DNA of 64,000 bases from contig NZ_JAGSYC010000019.1 in assembly GCF_025685545.1 (NCBI RefSeq), forward strand, positions 1-64,000, in the 5' to 3' direction. The notes beneath the pieces are model-generated. The model saw nothing but the letters and a program-made list of their open reading frames with translations. It did not search any database and was not told where the DNA came from. Shown here one piece after another: positions 1 to 8,723 of the stretch. The translations under genes and the position numbers were made by a program. The DNA comes from Granulicella paludicola. Lineage in GTDB: Bacteria > Acidobacteriota > Terriglobia > Terriglobales > Acidobacteriaceae. The first letter of the stretch is position 1, and each line of letters starts with the position of its first letter.

Positions 1-51
1 GGGGTGTGGGGAGGCGGGAATCGCTACGCTCATCCCGCCTCCCCACACCCC
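1..51. repeat. Perfect 19-bp inverted repeat (strong stem-loop)
   Basis: Bases 1-19 pair perfectly with 33-51 around a 13-base loop (20-32). The arms are very GC-rich. It lies 110 bases past the stop of the minus-strand sugar transferase, so it could end that transcript or be a dispersed REP-type element. The window edge hides any T-run on the minus strand, and no T-run follows on the plus strand. Confidence 0.7.
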
Positions 52-161
52 TAATGGCGGTTATCTGAACACAGAGATAGCTGCGCTACACTAACACGCA
101 AGATGGTTCAAAAGCTCGGGCAGGCCATTCAAAGCAAGCAAAAATGCGATGGTTCACCAGG

Positions 162-1622
162 TCACACCCCGCGAACGGCGAAGAGTGCGGTATGAAGCAT
201 GATGGCGATGTCCAGTGAAATTGAGCGGTACTTCAGGTAGTAAAGATCGTAGTGCATGTTTTCGTGGATCGGGTAGCGGCGGTCTTCACTAATCTGCCAG
301 ATGCCAGTGAGGCCAGGTTTTATGGCGAGTCTTCGCATTTGGATCTCTGAGTAGGTGGCGACGATGAACGGCATCTCCGGCCGCGGACCAACCAGGGTCA
401 TATCGCCCCGCAGAATATTTAGGAGCTGTGGCAACTCATCGATGCTGCTCTTACGCAGCCAACGCCCAACGCGCGTGATGCGAGGGTCAGCAGAGTCGAG
501 CGGGCTTGTCTTGTAGCCACACATCTCGGTATGCATACTTCGAAATTTTAGGATGGTAAACGGCTTGCCGTGAGTGCCTATACGCGTTTGGCGAAAAAGG
601 ACAGGCCCGCGCGTGTCCAGCATGATAGCCGCAGCCGCAAGCAGCATGGGAATGCCTGTGATCACGAGCAATAGCGATGACGCGGAGATATCAAGTGCTC
701 GCTTCAAAGCGTCGTAGAGCGTACGTTTGTTTGCGGTGTGAATCCCATAAAGTAGCCGCCCATCGAGCTCGAAGTAGTCGACCTGCACGCTGCCTGGGCT
801 ATGCGGCTCAGCTCCAAAAAGGATGGTTGCGCCTGCGCGTTTGCTTTGGTCAATCACATACTTCAACTGCGCGCTCGAAGCCATAGGTGATGCGATCACA
901 ACAAGATTTACACCTTCCGATCGCAAAGTCTCTTCATTAAAGCGCTCAGGACTGTAGATGTTCACATGGGCTGCGTTGCGTTCAAATGCCCTTGCATAAT
1001 CGGGACTGTGCGCATCGCTAAAGCAGACTGTGGGGAGCAGCCTACTTTTGGGAGAGCGAAGGAGTGCGTCAAGAACAGGGATAGCGTTCTCAGCATGGCC
1101 GTAAACGGCTGCGCGATATAATCCTGCGCGGCGCGAACGGATATAGAAGAGCAATGCACAGTAGGCCTGCTTCTGGATGATGAGAAACAATGAGAGCAGT
1201 ACGATCGTAAGGCCGCCAAATTCGAACGTGCTTCGCACGCCGAGAAAAAGAGCGCAGGGCGCAAACATCATTGAAGCATAGAAGACGGCGTTGAGAATGC
1301 ATGCGGTTTCGCGGAGACCTAACAGGCTTCCTCCGATGCGATATGCTCCGGCGCGATCAAGCAGAACTACCAGCACCGCCGATACAACCAATGCCGCTGC
1401 GTGAAGTCGCATCTGCGATGCATGAAGTTGCAGGTGCAGCATGGAAAGCTGTGCTAAGTAGAACGATAGTTCGATAGCGCACAGCGCGGTCAGTACATCA
1501 AGACACACCTCTACCAGCTGGATTCTAGACAGGCGAAGGATGGCGTGATTGCCGACTGCGGCAGGTACCTTACTGGAAGGGTAGCCTGCATTCTGCGATA
1601 TAGCTGTTGTGCTGGTTGCCAT
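162..1622 (-). CDS. Exopolysaccharide priming glycosyltransferase (polyprenyl-phosphate sugar phosphotransferase, WcaJ/WbaP type)
   Basis: 486 residues. The N-terminal half has about five hydrophobic membrane segments and a nucleotide-binding-like domain. The last 190 residues are a bacterial sugar transferase domain with [28 protein letters not shown] and PGLTGIWQI, the usual catalytic and membrane-associated motifs. Family members transfer a sugar-1-phosphate from a nucleotide sugar to undecaprenyl phosphate at the inner membrane, starting each repeat unit. The ATG at 1622 is preceded by GGAG with a 4-base gap. It is transcribed away from the plus-strand EPS genes, so the 360-bp gap probably holds divergent promoters. 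The sugar used cannot be read from the sequence. Length is normal for the family. Confidence 0.93.
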   Translation of the reverse strand: MATSTTAISQNAGYPSSKVPAAVGNHAILRLSRIQLVEVCLDVLTALCAIELSFYLAQLSMLHLQLHASQMRLHAAALVVSAVLVVLLDRAGAYRIGGSLLGLRETACILNAVFYASMMFAPCALFLGVRSTFEFGGLTIVLLSLFLIIQKQAYCALLFYIRSRRAGLYRAAVYGHAENAIPVLDALLRSPKSRLLPTVCFSDAHSPDYARAFERNAAHVNIYSPERFNEETLRSEGVNLVVIASPMASSAQLKYVIDQSKRAGATILFGAEPHSPGSVQVDYFELDGRLLYGIHTANKRTLYDALKRALDISASSLLLVITGIPMLLAAAAIMLDTRGPVLFRQTRIGTHGKPFTILKFRSMHTEMCGYKTSPLDSADPRITRVGRWLRKSSIDELPQLLNILRGDMTLVGPRPEMPFIVATYSEIQMRRLAIKPGLTGIWQISEDRRYPIHENMHYDLYYLKYRSISLDIAIMLHTALFAVRGV

Positions 1623-1982
1623 AAGGCTCCGTCAATACAGGATTGGATCAACCGGGACTTGCAGACTGCCTGTAGGCGATGGCTGCATCTATGGCCCCGG
1701 TGGAACAGCTTCGTTCCGGTAATTACACAGAGTATGAAGGTTCCCAGCGCGGGGTGTGTCGGCTTTGAACTGCACACCCGTTGTATTTGCGTGCCGGGTG
1801 TAACCCTGCTGGCGTCACAATCATGAGATTCCGTTTATTGCCGACAACCCGTCCTCAGCGACTCGTTACTATCACTGCATCCAACACATGTGCTCGATCT
1901 ATGTGTTCTTCAGTTTCTGCCAAACACTCACAGCTATCGAAGCCAGGAATTAAGAACGGCTCAATGAAAGAGACGGTTACCG
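1623..1982. other. Divergent intergenic region of the EPS island
   Basis: 360 bases between the minus-strand priming transferase and the plus-strand EPS genes. Short open frames cross it but none has a credible ribosome site or recognisable protein. It should carry promoters for both directions, though I cannot point to convincing -35/-10 pairs or an operator. Confidence 0.5.
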
Positions 1983-3434
1983 ATGATGGAAAGTGTCACT
2001 CCAGATCGACCCAAGCACAGCCATGCGATGTTAGCGCCCGATATAGAAACTTCGTGCCTCATCGTCGGCGCCGGCCCGGCAGGTCTCGGACCTCTCGTGG
2101 CCGCAGCAACCTCGGATAAGCTGCAGGCCTTATTGAAGGCTGGCATTACGATCGTGGAGGCAGGTCTGGTAGCTGGGTGCGGGGAGATTGGACGCTACGC
2201 GATTTCTTCTGACAGTGCTGCCGAAGCCTTTCTCGATGCACTCTCCGGCACGGAGTATCCGCAGCTTGTTAGGTTAAAAGATCATCACTTGGCCGCAGCT
2301 ATTCGCGGACGCATTGGTCAAGCTATTCCGCTGAAGCAGGCTGCTCAGTTCCTGCAACTTGTGGGTGAATCGATCTGTGGGATGGTGAAAGAGTCCAGAC
2401 GCGGCCATGTGTTCATGCAGCATCGGGTGCTTTACACACGACGCACGAACGATGGTGGTTGGATTACAACCGTGCGCGACGAGCAGCAGGGGACGCTTCG
2501 GCAGATTCGAAGCAAGTCTGTAATCGTTGCGACGGGAGCGGAGCAACCGCTGTCACGCCTCTACTCAGAGGAAGTTGCCGGTCAAGCCCTGTTGCCTAAG
2601 TATGCAGGCAAGGTTTTGCAGAGCGGTTACGCGCTTACCGCGGGTGGCTTGCGCCAAATTAGAAGAGAGTTGGCAGCAAAAAGCGATCCTCGCGTAGCGA
2701 TTGTCGGCGGTTCGGCTAGCGCAGGCGCCGTCGCGAAAGCGTTGTTGAATGACAAGACGCGAATTCCGTTTGGATCAAACGGCGTGACCATTGTCCATCG
2801 TCGACCACTTCGCATCTTCTATCCATCTGCTGCCGACGCGCTGAGTGATGGCTACACTGATTTTGAGCCGCAGGACATTTGTCCTGTCAGTGGCAGAGTG
2901 TACAGACTGGCGGGCTTTCGTCTTGAGTCGCGCGAGTTGATGATGCGTGTGCTGCGTGTAGGTGGAAGAGATGTTGAACCGCGTGTGAGACTGCAGCAGG
3001 TTGTTCCGGAAAACACAGCGGAAACCGCGAAGATCCTGGACGATGCACACATTATTGTAGCGGCGATGGGGTATCGACCTAGGGCGTTGACGGTGCTTGA
3101 CGCATTCGGCAATCGGATCGCATTGCAGTGTGATACCGACGACATGGTTCCCATGGTCGGAGGAAGTTCGAATGTTTTAAGTGCGTCCGGTCGGGCGATC
3201 ATGGGTCTTTACGGGGTTGGTCTGGCCTCGGGCTTTGTGCCGCGTGGTCGGTTCGGTGGTGAGCCAAGCTTCAAAGGGCAGGCCAACAGCCTTTGGCTTT
3301 GGCAACACGATATCGGTGAGCAGATCGCCACTGCAGTACTGCACGACGCAACTGCTATGAACGTATCCAACCGCTCAGTGGTCCCCAGTTCATATGTTGA
3401 AGTGCCCCGAGAGCAGCAGGAAGGTGTCGCATGA
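1983..3434 (+). CDS. FAD/NAD(P)-binding oxidoreductase (N-monooxygenase-like fold) in EPS cluster
   Basis: 483 residues. A first dinucleotide-binding motif GAGPAG (about 29-34) opens a FAD Rossmann fold. VIVATGAE (about 180-187) is the usual ATG motif, and a second Rossmann motif GGSASA (about 242-247) should bind NAD(P)H. This two-motif layout matches flavin monooxygenases and lysine/ornithine N-hydroxylases, but I cannot name the substrate. Its stop overlaps the start of the DegT aminotransferase by 4 bases (ATGA), so the two are translationally coupled and probably act on the same sugar or amine. Two ATGs lie in tandem at 1983 and 1986 and no strong ribosome site is visible. A reductase or dehydrogenase role is equally open. 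Confidence 0.8.
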   Translation: MMESVTPDRPKHSHAMLAPDIETSCLIVGAGPAGLGPLVAAATSDKLQALLKAGITIVEAGLVAGCGEIGRYAISSDSAAEAFLDALSGTEYPQLVRLKDHHLAAAIRGRIGQAIPLKQAAQFLQLVGESICGMVKESRRGHVFMQHRVLYTRRTNDGGWITTVRDEQQGTLRQIRSKSVIVATGAEQPLSRLYSEEVAGQALLPKYAGKVLQSGYALTAGGLRQIRRELAAKSDPRVAIVGGSASAGAVAKALLNDKTRIPFGSNGVTIVHRRPLRIFYPSAADALSDGYTDFEPQDICPVSGRVYRLAGFRLESRELMMRVLRVGGRDVEPRVRLQQVVPENTAETAKILDDAHIIVAAMGYRPRALTVLDAFGNRIALQCDTDDMVPMVGGSSNVLSASGRAIMGLYGVGLASGFVPRGRFGGEPSFKGQANSLWLWQHDIGEQIATAVLHDATAMNVSNRSVVPSSYVEVPREQQEGVA

Positions 3435-4645
3435 TGGGTGTAAAGCGCGAAATACGAATGGCGAAACCGAATCCACCGAAGCTGAGCGAGCATCTTGCCG
3501 AGCTAATTGCGCTGGAGCAGTCTGGGACCTTTTCAAACTATGGCTTCCAGGCTCGTCGTCTTGAGCGAGAGCTTATCGAACAACTTTTTGATAGTGGCCA
3601 TTGCCTCTCAGTCTGTAATGCAACTATGGGGCTTATGGTCGCGATTCGCAGTACGTTGTGGCGGCGCAAGAAACAACGCAAATACGCCTTGATGCCCTCC
3701 TATACGTTTGCTGCTACGGCCCATGCAGCGCTGTGGTGCGGGCTGACGCCACTTTTTTGCGATGTAGATGCCGACACTTGGCTCGGTTCTGAAGCGGCCG
3801 AAGAAGAGCTTCTATGTCGTTATAAAGATGAGATCGCCGTGGTTATTCCCTGTACGACCTTCGGCAATTCGATCGACATGGCGCGCTATGATCGCTATCA
3901 CCGGCGGTACGATGTCGACATAGTTGTGGACGCTGCAGCCGCGCTCGGCAGCAAAGGACATGAAGGCAAGCAGTTTGGACAGGGAAGTCGTTGGCCTATT
4001 GTGTACTCGATGCACGCCACCAAGCCTTTTTCCAGTGGCGAAGCTGGCGTGATCTACTCTGCGGACTCCGATTGGATCGAAGAGATGCGCGCGATGGCCT
4101 CTTTCGGCTTCGAACAGCCGCGTGTCGCTATGCTCCCAGGTTTGAATGCAAAGATCTCTGAGATCGCTGCGCTTACGGCATTCCTCCAGCTGCAACGCTT
4201 TGAGGAGGTTGTGGATCAGCGAGCGCGACTTAAAGTGCAGTATGAGATAAGTCTTCCGGAGTTGAAGCGGCAAAGTGTGAATGGTCAGCGTCAAGTAGCC
4301 TCCTACGAATTCGTACTTCTGCCTGAGGAGATAGCTCATCTTCGTTCGCACATGATCGAAGATCTCAAGGATCGAGGCATTGGAACAGGTTGCTACTTTA
4401 GCCCTCACCTCGCAGAGCAATCGTATTTTGCGCAGTGCAGCGTGTCAGGACCACTTCCAAACACCGAAACCCTGAGCCATCAAGTGCTGACTCTGCCGAT
4501 GTATGACACGATGACACGTGAAGAGGTGCAATACGTCTCGGATGAATTGCTCGCAGTGTTGTCGAAGTATACCGAAAGGGATTTAACCCCGACTGCCCAA
4601 CCGTGTATACCAGAACCGGCTTACGTTATGGGACAACCAGCATAG
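3431..4645 (+). CDS. DegT/DnrJ/EryC1/StrS-family PLP-dependent sugar aminotransferase
   Basis: 404 residues, normal for the family. SMHATKPFSSGEAG (from about 193) holds the expected PLP-binding lysine (K198), and VVDAAAALGS supplies the Asp (D167) that contacts the pyridine nitrogen. Family members aminate keto-sugars bound to nucleotides (UDP- or dTDP-4-keto or 3-keto hexoses) using glutamate. The start at 3431 overlaps the stop of the FAD oxidoreductase as ATGA, with AGGAAGG just upstream inside that gene. A second ATG at 3434 is possible. Its place in the EPS run suggests it makes an amino sugar for the polymer; no dedicated acetyltransferase or ketosugar dehydratase is adjacent, although rfbB lies 17 kb away. 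Confidence 0.9.
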   Translation: MMGVKREIRMAKPNPPKLSEHLAELIALEQSGTFSNYGFQARRLERELIEQLFDSGHCLSVCNATMGLMVAIRSTLWRRKKQRKYALMPSYTFAATAHAALWCGLTPLFCDVDADTWLGSEAAEEELLCRYKDEIAVVIPCTTFGNSIDMARYDRYHRRYDVDIVVDAAAALGSKGHEGKQFGQGSRWPIVYSMHATKPFSSGEAGVIYSADSDWIEEMRAMASFGFEQPRVAMLPGLNAKISEIAALTAFLQLQRFEEVVDQRARLKVQYEISLPELKRQSVNGQRQVASYEFVLLPEEIAHLRSHMIEDLKDRGIGTGCYFSPHLAEQSYFAQCSVSGPLPNTETLSHQVLTLPMYDTMTREEVQYVSDELLAVLSKYTERDLTPTAQPCIPEPAYVMGQPA

Positions 4646-4682
4646 CGATGACAAAGGTCTACACGGAGATGAGGGCAAAGAA

Positions 4683-5585
4683 TTGAAAGCAGGTGGTCGT
4701 GACATCGCGAGCGATAGTGCAGCGCCTTTGCCGCTGGTGTCTGTCATCATCCCTTATTACAGTCAAGGGTCATATATCGCGGAGACGATTCAAAGCGTGC
4801 GTCGCCAGACGTATCCAAATATTGAATTAATCGTCATCGATGACGGTTCGGCAGAAGTTCATGCAGAGGCTTTGCGCAAGCTGGAAGGCCTGGTGGTGCA
4901 TCGTATTCCGAACTCCGGGCCACCCGCAGCTCGCAACTTCGGATTTCATCAGAGCTCCGGCGAATACCTCGTTTTTCTTGACGCTGACGACGTTCTAACT
5001 GACGAGTCGATTCAAAAGAATCTTCATATGCTGCTTGCCAATCCGAAGGCGGCACTTGCTTTCGGCGCGGTTGAAGTGATCGATTCTCACGGACAGACAC
5101 TAATTAAAAATCGTGTTTGCCTCCCAAGACGTAACTATTTTTTGATGCTGCTGGAGACGAATCCAATCTGGTCTCCCGGGGCAGCTATGGTGCGTCGCAC
5201 CGCATTCAAACAAGCTGAAGGCTTTCGAGACATGCGGCAATTTCAAGCCGATGACTACGAGTTTTATTTGCACTTGGCACGTATAGGGGACTTTTGCCAG
5301 CATGACGAGTGCGTGCTTCGATACCGCCGCCACAGCAGCAATATGTCAAACGATCGTGAGCGCTTATTATGGGCCACACTCGAGGGTCTCGATAGGCTGG
5401 CGGCGGAGCATCAACTCGGCTTGCTCGAACGATTGCAGCTATGGCACGGACGTCGACGTTGGCAGCATGAGTTTAGCGACCGAAAAGGGTTGCTTGCGGA
5501 ACTGAAGTCTTTCTACTTTAAGATTGCGACGTTTTGGAATATCGATGCGCTTTATTTGTTGCAAAAGCTCACCTCGAGAGATTGA
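4683..5585 (+). CDS. Family 2 glycosyltransferase
   Basis: 300 residues with a GT-A fold. SVIIPYYSQ opens the domain, VIDDGS and FLDADD are the nucleotide-sugar and metal-binding motifs, and NPIWSPGAAM and QADDYEF complete the acceptor side. It has no membrane segments, so it is cytoplasmic and adds one sugar to the lipid-linked repeat. The start is TTG at 4683, since no in-frame ATG precedes the first beta strand; AGGG lies upstream. The whole protein, including the basic tail RRRWQHEF, resembles the C-terminal half of the flippase fusion at 9888-12002, so the two are paralogues. The sugar specificity is unknown. Confidence 0.9.
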   Translation: MKAGGRDIASDSAAPLPLVSVIIPYYSQGSYIAETIQSVRRQTYPNIELIVIDDGSAEVHAEALRKLEGLVVHRIPNSGPPAARNFGFHQSSGEYLVFLDADDVLTDESIQKNLHMLLANPKAALAFGAVEVIDSHGQTLIKNRVCLPRRNYFLMLLETNPIWSPGAAMVRRTAFKQAEGFRDMRQFQADDYEFYLHLARIGDFCQHDECVLRYRRHSSNMSNDRERLLWATLEGLDRLAAEHQLGLLERLQLWHGRRRWQHEFSDRKGLLAELKSFYFKIATFWNIDALYLLQKLTSRD

Positions 5586-5711
5586 TCTTCAAATGTGGTT
5601 GAGAGCCGACGCAGACCACCTTGCCAGCATTGATAGTTACATAAGGATCAGGCCCGCGGCGTCATTCATTCGTCGCTTAAATCTGCCATCCTCCAGTTAC
5701 TCAGGAGCCTT

Positions 5712-7835
5712 GTGAATCCATCCATTTACCGCGAGTTGACACTCCGTGACTTCATGCAGTCCTTTCTGCGCAGAAAGAGCTTGTTCCTCGGAACCGTCGG
5801 GGCCGGCGTCTTGCTGGGTGTTTTGGTATGCGCGCTTATTCCACGAAAATATGAAGCTACAGGTACGATCGAACTCGATACGCCCTCGGCAGATGGCCTT
5901 GATCGAGGTTCGCTCATGGGTGGCGCGCCGTCTAGTTCCGATGCTATGTCCGCGGACATTGCGATTCAGACACAGGCCAAGATCCTGCAGTCGGATGAAC
6001 TCGCTCTCCGCACGATCACTGCTCTGCACCTGGCAGACAAAACGTCCTCGTCGGTAAAGCCTGCCGGAGGAAATACTAAGGACCAGCCGGCGCTGAAGGC
6101 GCTGACCTCATTTCGAACCGCGCTTACGGTGAAGCCAATAGCTGGCACTAAGCTCGTACAAATCTCTTTTTCGAACAAAGACCCGCGCGTTGCGGCGGCT
6201 GTTGTCAATGAACTAGTTAGCCAGCTGACGCAATTTAGTGAAGAGCGCATGTCAGCTTCGACCAATGAGTCGACCCAGGTGCTGACGCGGCAGCTTGAAG
6301 GACTTCGCACGCAGAGCGAAGATCTGCAAAAGCAGGTCGCCGCTATGCAGTCGCAGACGGGGCTTTACGAGCAGAGCACCTCTGATGGACGCAATGACGG
6401 GCAAGCGTACTCCGCGATTCTCTCGCAGTTTCAACGCGCAGCCGCTACGCTGAGTGATGCCACACAGAACCGGATACTGAAGGACTCCATCTACAATGTA
6501 GCGAAGACGGGTGACCCTGAACAGATCTCAAGCCTGGCAGGTAACTCGATGGGCGGGTCTTCATCCGGGCTTGCGAACTCGCTGGGGACGATCGAGAATT
6601 TGCGTGTGAGTGAAAGTCAAATGCAAACGCAGCTCGACCAGCTGCGCGTGAAGTTTGGCCCGGATTATCCGAAGGTCGCTGAACTACAGGCTGGTATCGC
6701 AAGCTCGGAAAAATCAATTCAGGCTGAGACTCAACGCATCAAGGAACGCGCACAAACAGATGCAACCATTGCAGACCAGACATGGAAGAGTGCGCAAGAC
6801 AACTATAACCAACTGAAAGCTCAGGCCGACTCGCTTAACAGCAAGACCGTCAACTACCGTATCACCCTGCAGGAGGCTGACGAAAGCCGCACGCTTTACA
6901 CGGATCTGATGAAGAGGTTGAAGGAAGCTGGAGTTGTTCAGGGCCTTCACTCGACGAACGTCACAGTAGTTGATAAGGCAGTTGTGCCTCGTCTGCCATC
7001 GCGACCAGTGGTCCCCCTATACATGGCTGTCGCTCTAGCGCTCGGCATCTTTCTCGGCGTCTTTGCTGTTGCCGCTGCAGAACTATTGGACGACCGTATT
7101 TATGAGTACGTTTCCGTGGAAGAGATGGGACTGAAGATCGCAGGTATCGTACCGCACTTGCTCGGAGGAGACGGGATTACGGTGGCAAATGGGGTGCTCG
7201 GCCTATATCACAACGCGATCCGCACAGTTCGTAACAATGCGACGCCTTCTCGACAAGGTGTCGCTGGTACCGTGGTTGCAGTTATGCCGGCAACACCTCA
7301 TGAGAGCTCGCGACAATTCGCACTCAGTCTTACAGGCAATGCCGCCCAAGCGGGGCAGCGTGTTCTGTTTGTCGAAGCCAATGCGTCGGCGAGAGAAATA
7401 CGTGGGCTGAAGACTGGAGTGGAGAAGCGGAAGATAGGTGACGTTTCTCCTGTAGTTGAGAAAAGCAAGGGTAAGAACCTTCCAGCTGTATGTCATTTGA
7501 GCAACGAGCTCACGACGGCGGGTTTGCCTATTACGCAAGATGATGCGGGACTTCAGCTTCGCCTGCAGGAATGGCGAGATCAATACGACGTGATCTTCAT
7601 CGATGCATCAGCGCAACTCTTCGATGCGGATGCGGCGGCTCTGTGTGATAACGCAGACGTGGTGTTACAGGTGGTCACATATGGCGTGACGACTAAGACC
7701 TCGCTTCGGCGATCGAGCACACTTCTGAGCCAGCGATCCGGCAAGAAGCCCGCTGTCATCATTCAGGATGTTCCGCTACGTTCGGTTGCGTTTACAAATT
7801 ACTACGGCTGTGCGCCGGCACCTGGCAATATCTAG
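5712..7835 (+). CDS. Wzz/GumC-like polysaccharide co-polymerase with degenerate BY-kinase domain
   Basis: 707 residues. A membrane segment at about 24-46, a long periplasmic coiled-coil section (roughly 180-430) and a second membrane segment at about 436-460 form the chain-length/co-polymerase module, with the GNVR-type PSRPVVPL before the second helix. The cytoplasmic tail (about 518-700) has the BY-kinase layout, but the Walker A region reads ATPHESSRQFAL where active kinases have a GxGKST-type loop, and the A-prime motif is VLFVEAN rather than VLLIDAD. A Walker B-like DVIFIDAS remains and there is no tyrosine cluster. It is probably a pseudokinase controlling polymer length without phosphorylation. 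GTG start with AGGAG 4 bases upstream; the exporter follows 9 bases after the stop. Confidence 0.9.
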   Translation: MNPSIYRELTLRDFMQSFLRRKSLFLGTVGAGVLLGVLVCALIPRKYEATGTIELDTPSADGLDRGSLMGGAPSSSDAMSADIAIQTQAKILQSDELALRTITALHLADKTSSSVKPAGGNTKDQPALKALTSFRTALTVKPIAGTKLVQISFSNKDPRVAAAVVNELVSQLTQFSEERMSASTNESTQVLTRQLEGLRTQSEDLQKQVAAMQSQTGLYEQSTSDGRNDGQAYSAILSQFQRAAATLSDATQNRILKDSIYNVAKTGDPEQISSLAGNSMGGSSSGLANSLGTIENLRVSESQMQTQLDQLRVKFGPDYPKVAELQAGIASSEKSIQAETQRIKERAQTDATIADQTWKSAQDNYNQLKAQADSLNSKTVNYRITLQEADESRTLYTDLMKRLKEAGVVQGLHSTNVTVVDKAVVPRLPSRPVVPLYMAVALALGIFLGVFAVAAAELLDDRIYEYVSVEEMGLKIAGIVPHLLGGDGITVANGVLGLYHNAIRTVRNNATPSRQGVAGTVVAVMPATPHESSRQFALSLTGNAAQAGQRVLFVEANASAREIRGLKTGVEKRKIGDVSPVVEKSKGKNLPAVCHLSNELTTAGLPITQDDAGLQLRLQEWRDQYDVIFIDASAQLFDADAAALCDNADVVLQVVTYGVTTKTSLRRSSTLLSQRSGKKPAVIIQDVPLRSVAFTNYYGCAPAPGNI

Positions 7836-7844
7836 GAGGGCAAG

Positions 7845-8723
7845 ATGAAACCTGTAGTGCTACTTGCCATCTTAGGCACCGTGCTCACGTCACCGTTGTT
7901 TGCGCAGAAGGAAAGCCTTCTCATCGGCCCCGGCGATCAAGTGCATGTGGAGGTGTTTGATACACCTGAACTGAACTCAACTGCGCGTGTAAGTGACAAA
8001 GGGGATCTGCCGTTGCTTATGGGGGGAAGCGCACATGTCGCTGGTCTTACTCCAGAGCAGGCGGCCCAGGAAGTGGAGCGCAATTTGGTTCATCGGAGAC
8101 TGATGAATAAGCCGCAGGTGCTGGTCACAGTGCAACGGTCCGCTACGCAAAATGTGACAGTTTTTGGTCAGGTAGTGCGTCCTGCTGCGTACGAAATTGC
8201 TACGCCAAGGCCGCTGACAGAGATTCTCGCGCAAGCTGGCGGATTTACAGAAACAGCCGATCATCACGTGTCGATTCGAAGGGCAAATGCTAAATCCGTG
8301 GAGACAGTCTTCGTATCGAATGACCCGAAGACCGATGTCGCGCAGGATGTTTTCATCTACCCTGGGGACGTTGTTACCGTTCCCAAGCAGGGTCTCATAT
8401 ACATTCTGGGGGACGTCAATCGGGCCGGTGGTTTTCCGATGGGTAACGATGCCTCGGGAATGACGGTGTTGCAAGCCATCGCTACCGCTGGCGGAACCGC
8501 ACATACAGCGAAGAGCCAGGCGAAGCTCATCCGTCGCGAAAATGGCGACGGGTACAAGGAAATCCCATTGAATCTAAGTGCCATGCAAAAAGGGAAAGAG
8601 CCTGACATGGTGATGCAGCAGAACGACATCGTGTACGTACCCTTCGGCTTCCTGAAAAATGCAGCGCTCGGTGCAACAGGCATCGCGTCGGCAGCGACCT
8701 CGGCGGTGATCTATGCAAAGTAG
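7845..8723 (+). CDS. Polysaccharide export protein (Wza/GumB-like, SLBB domains)
   Basis: 292 residues. A signal peptide ends near SPLFAQ. The Poly_export domain follows (LLIGPGDQVHVEVFDTPEL), then SLBB repeats (VTVFGQVVRPAAYE and IYILGDVNRAGGF). The family forms the periplasmic and outer-membrane export channel together with the Wzz/GumC partner encoded immediately upstream. AGGAGGG precedes the ATG at 7845 with good spacing. No lipobox cysteine is visible, so unlike E. coli Wza it does not look like a lipoprotein. The last 11 bases overlap the next glycosyltransferase. The short C-terminal hydrophobic stretch (FLKNAALGATGIASAATSAV) may sit in or on the outer membrane. Confidence 0.93.
   Translation: MKPVVLLAILGTVLTSPLFAQKESLLIGPGDQVHVEVFDTPELNSTARVSDKGDLPLLMGGSAHVAGLTPEQAAQEVERNLVHRRLMNKPQVLVTVQRSATQNVTVFGQVVRPAAYEIATPRPLTEILAQAGGFTETADHHVSIRRANAKSVETVFVSNDPKTDVAQDVFIYPGDVVTVPKQGLIYILGDVNRAGGFPMGNDASGMTVLQAIATAGGTAHTAKSQAKLIRRENGDGYKEIPLNLSAMQKGKEPDMVMQQNDIVYVPFGFLKNAALGATGIASAATSAVIYAK

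Noticed and set aside
1545-2119. Plus-strand short frames in the divergent EPS gap
   Set aside because: They overlap the ends of both flanking genes, lack ribosome sites and look random.
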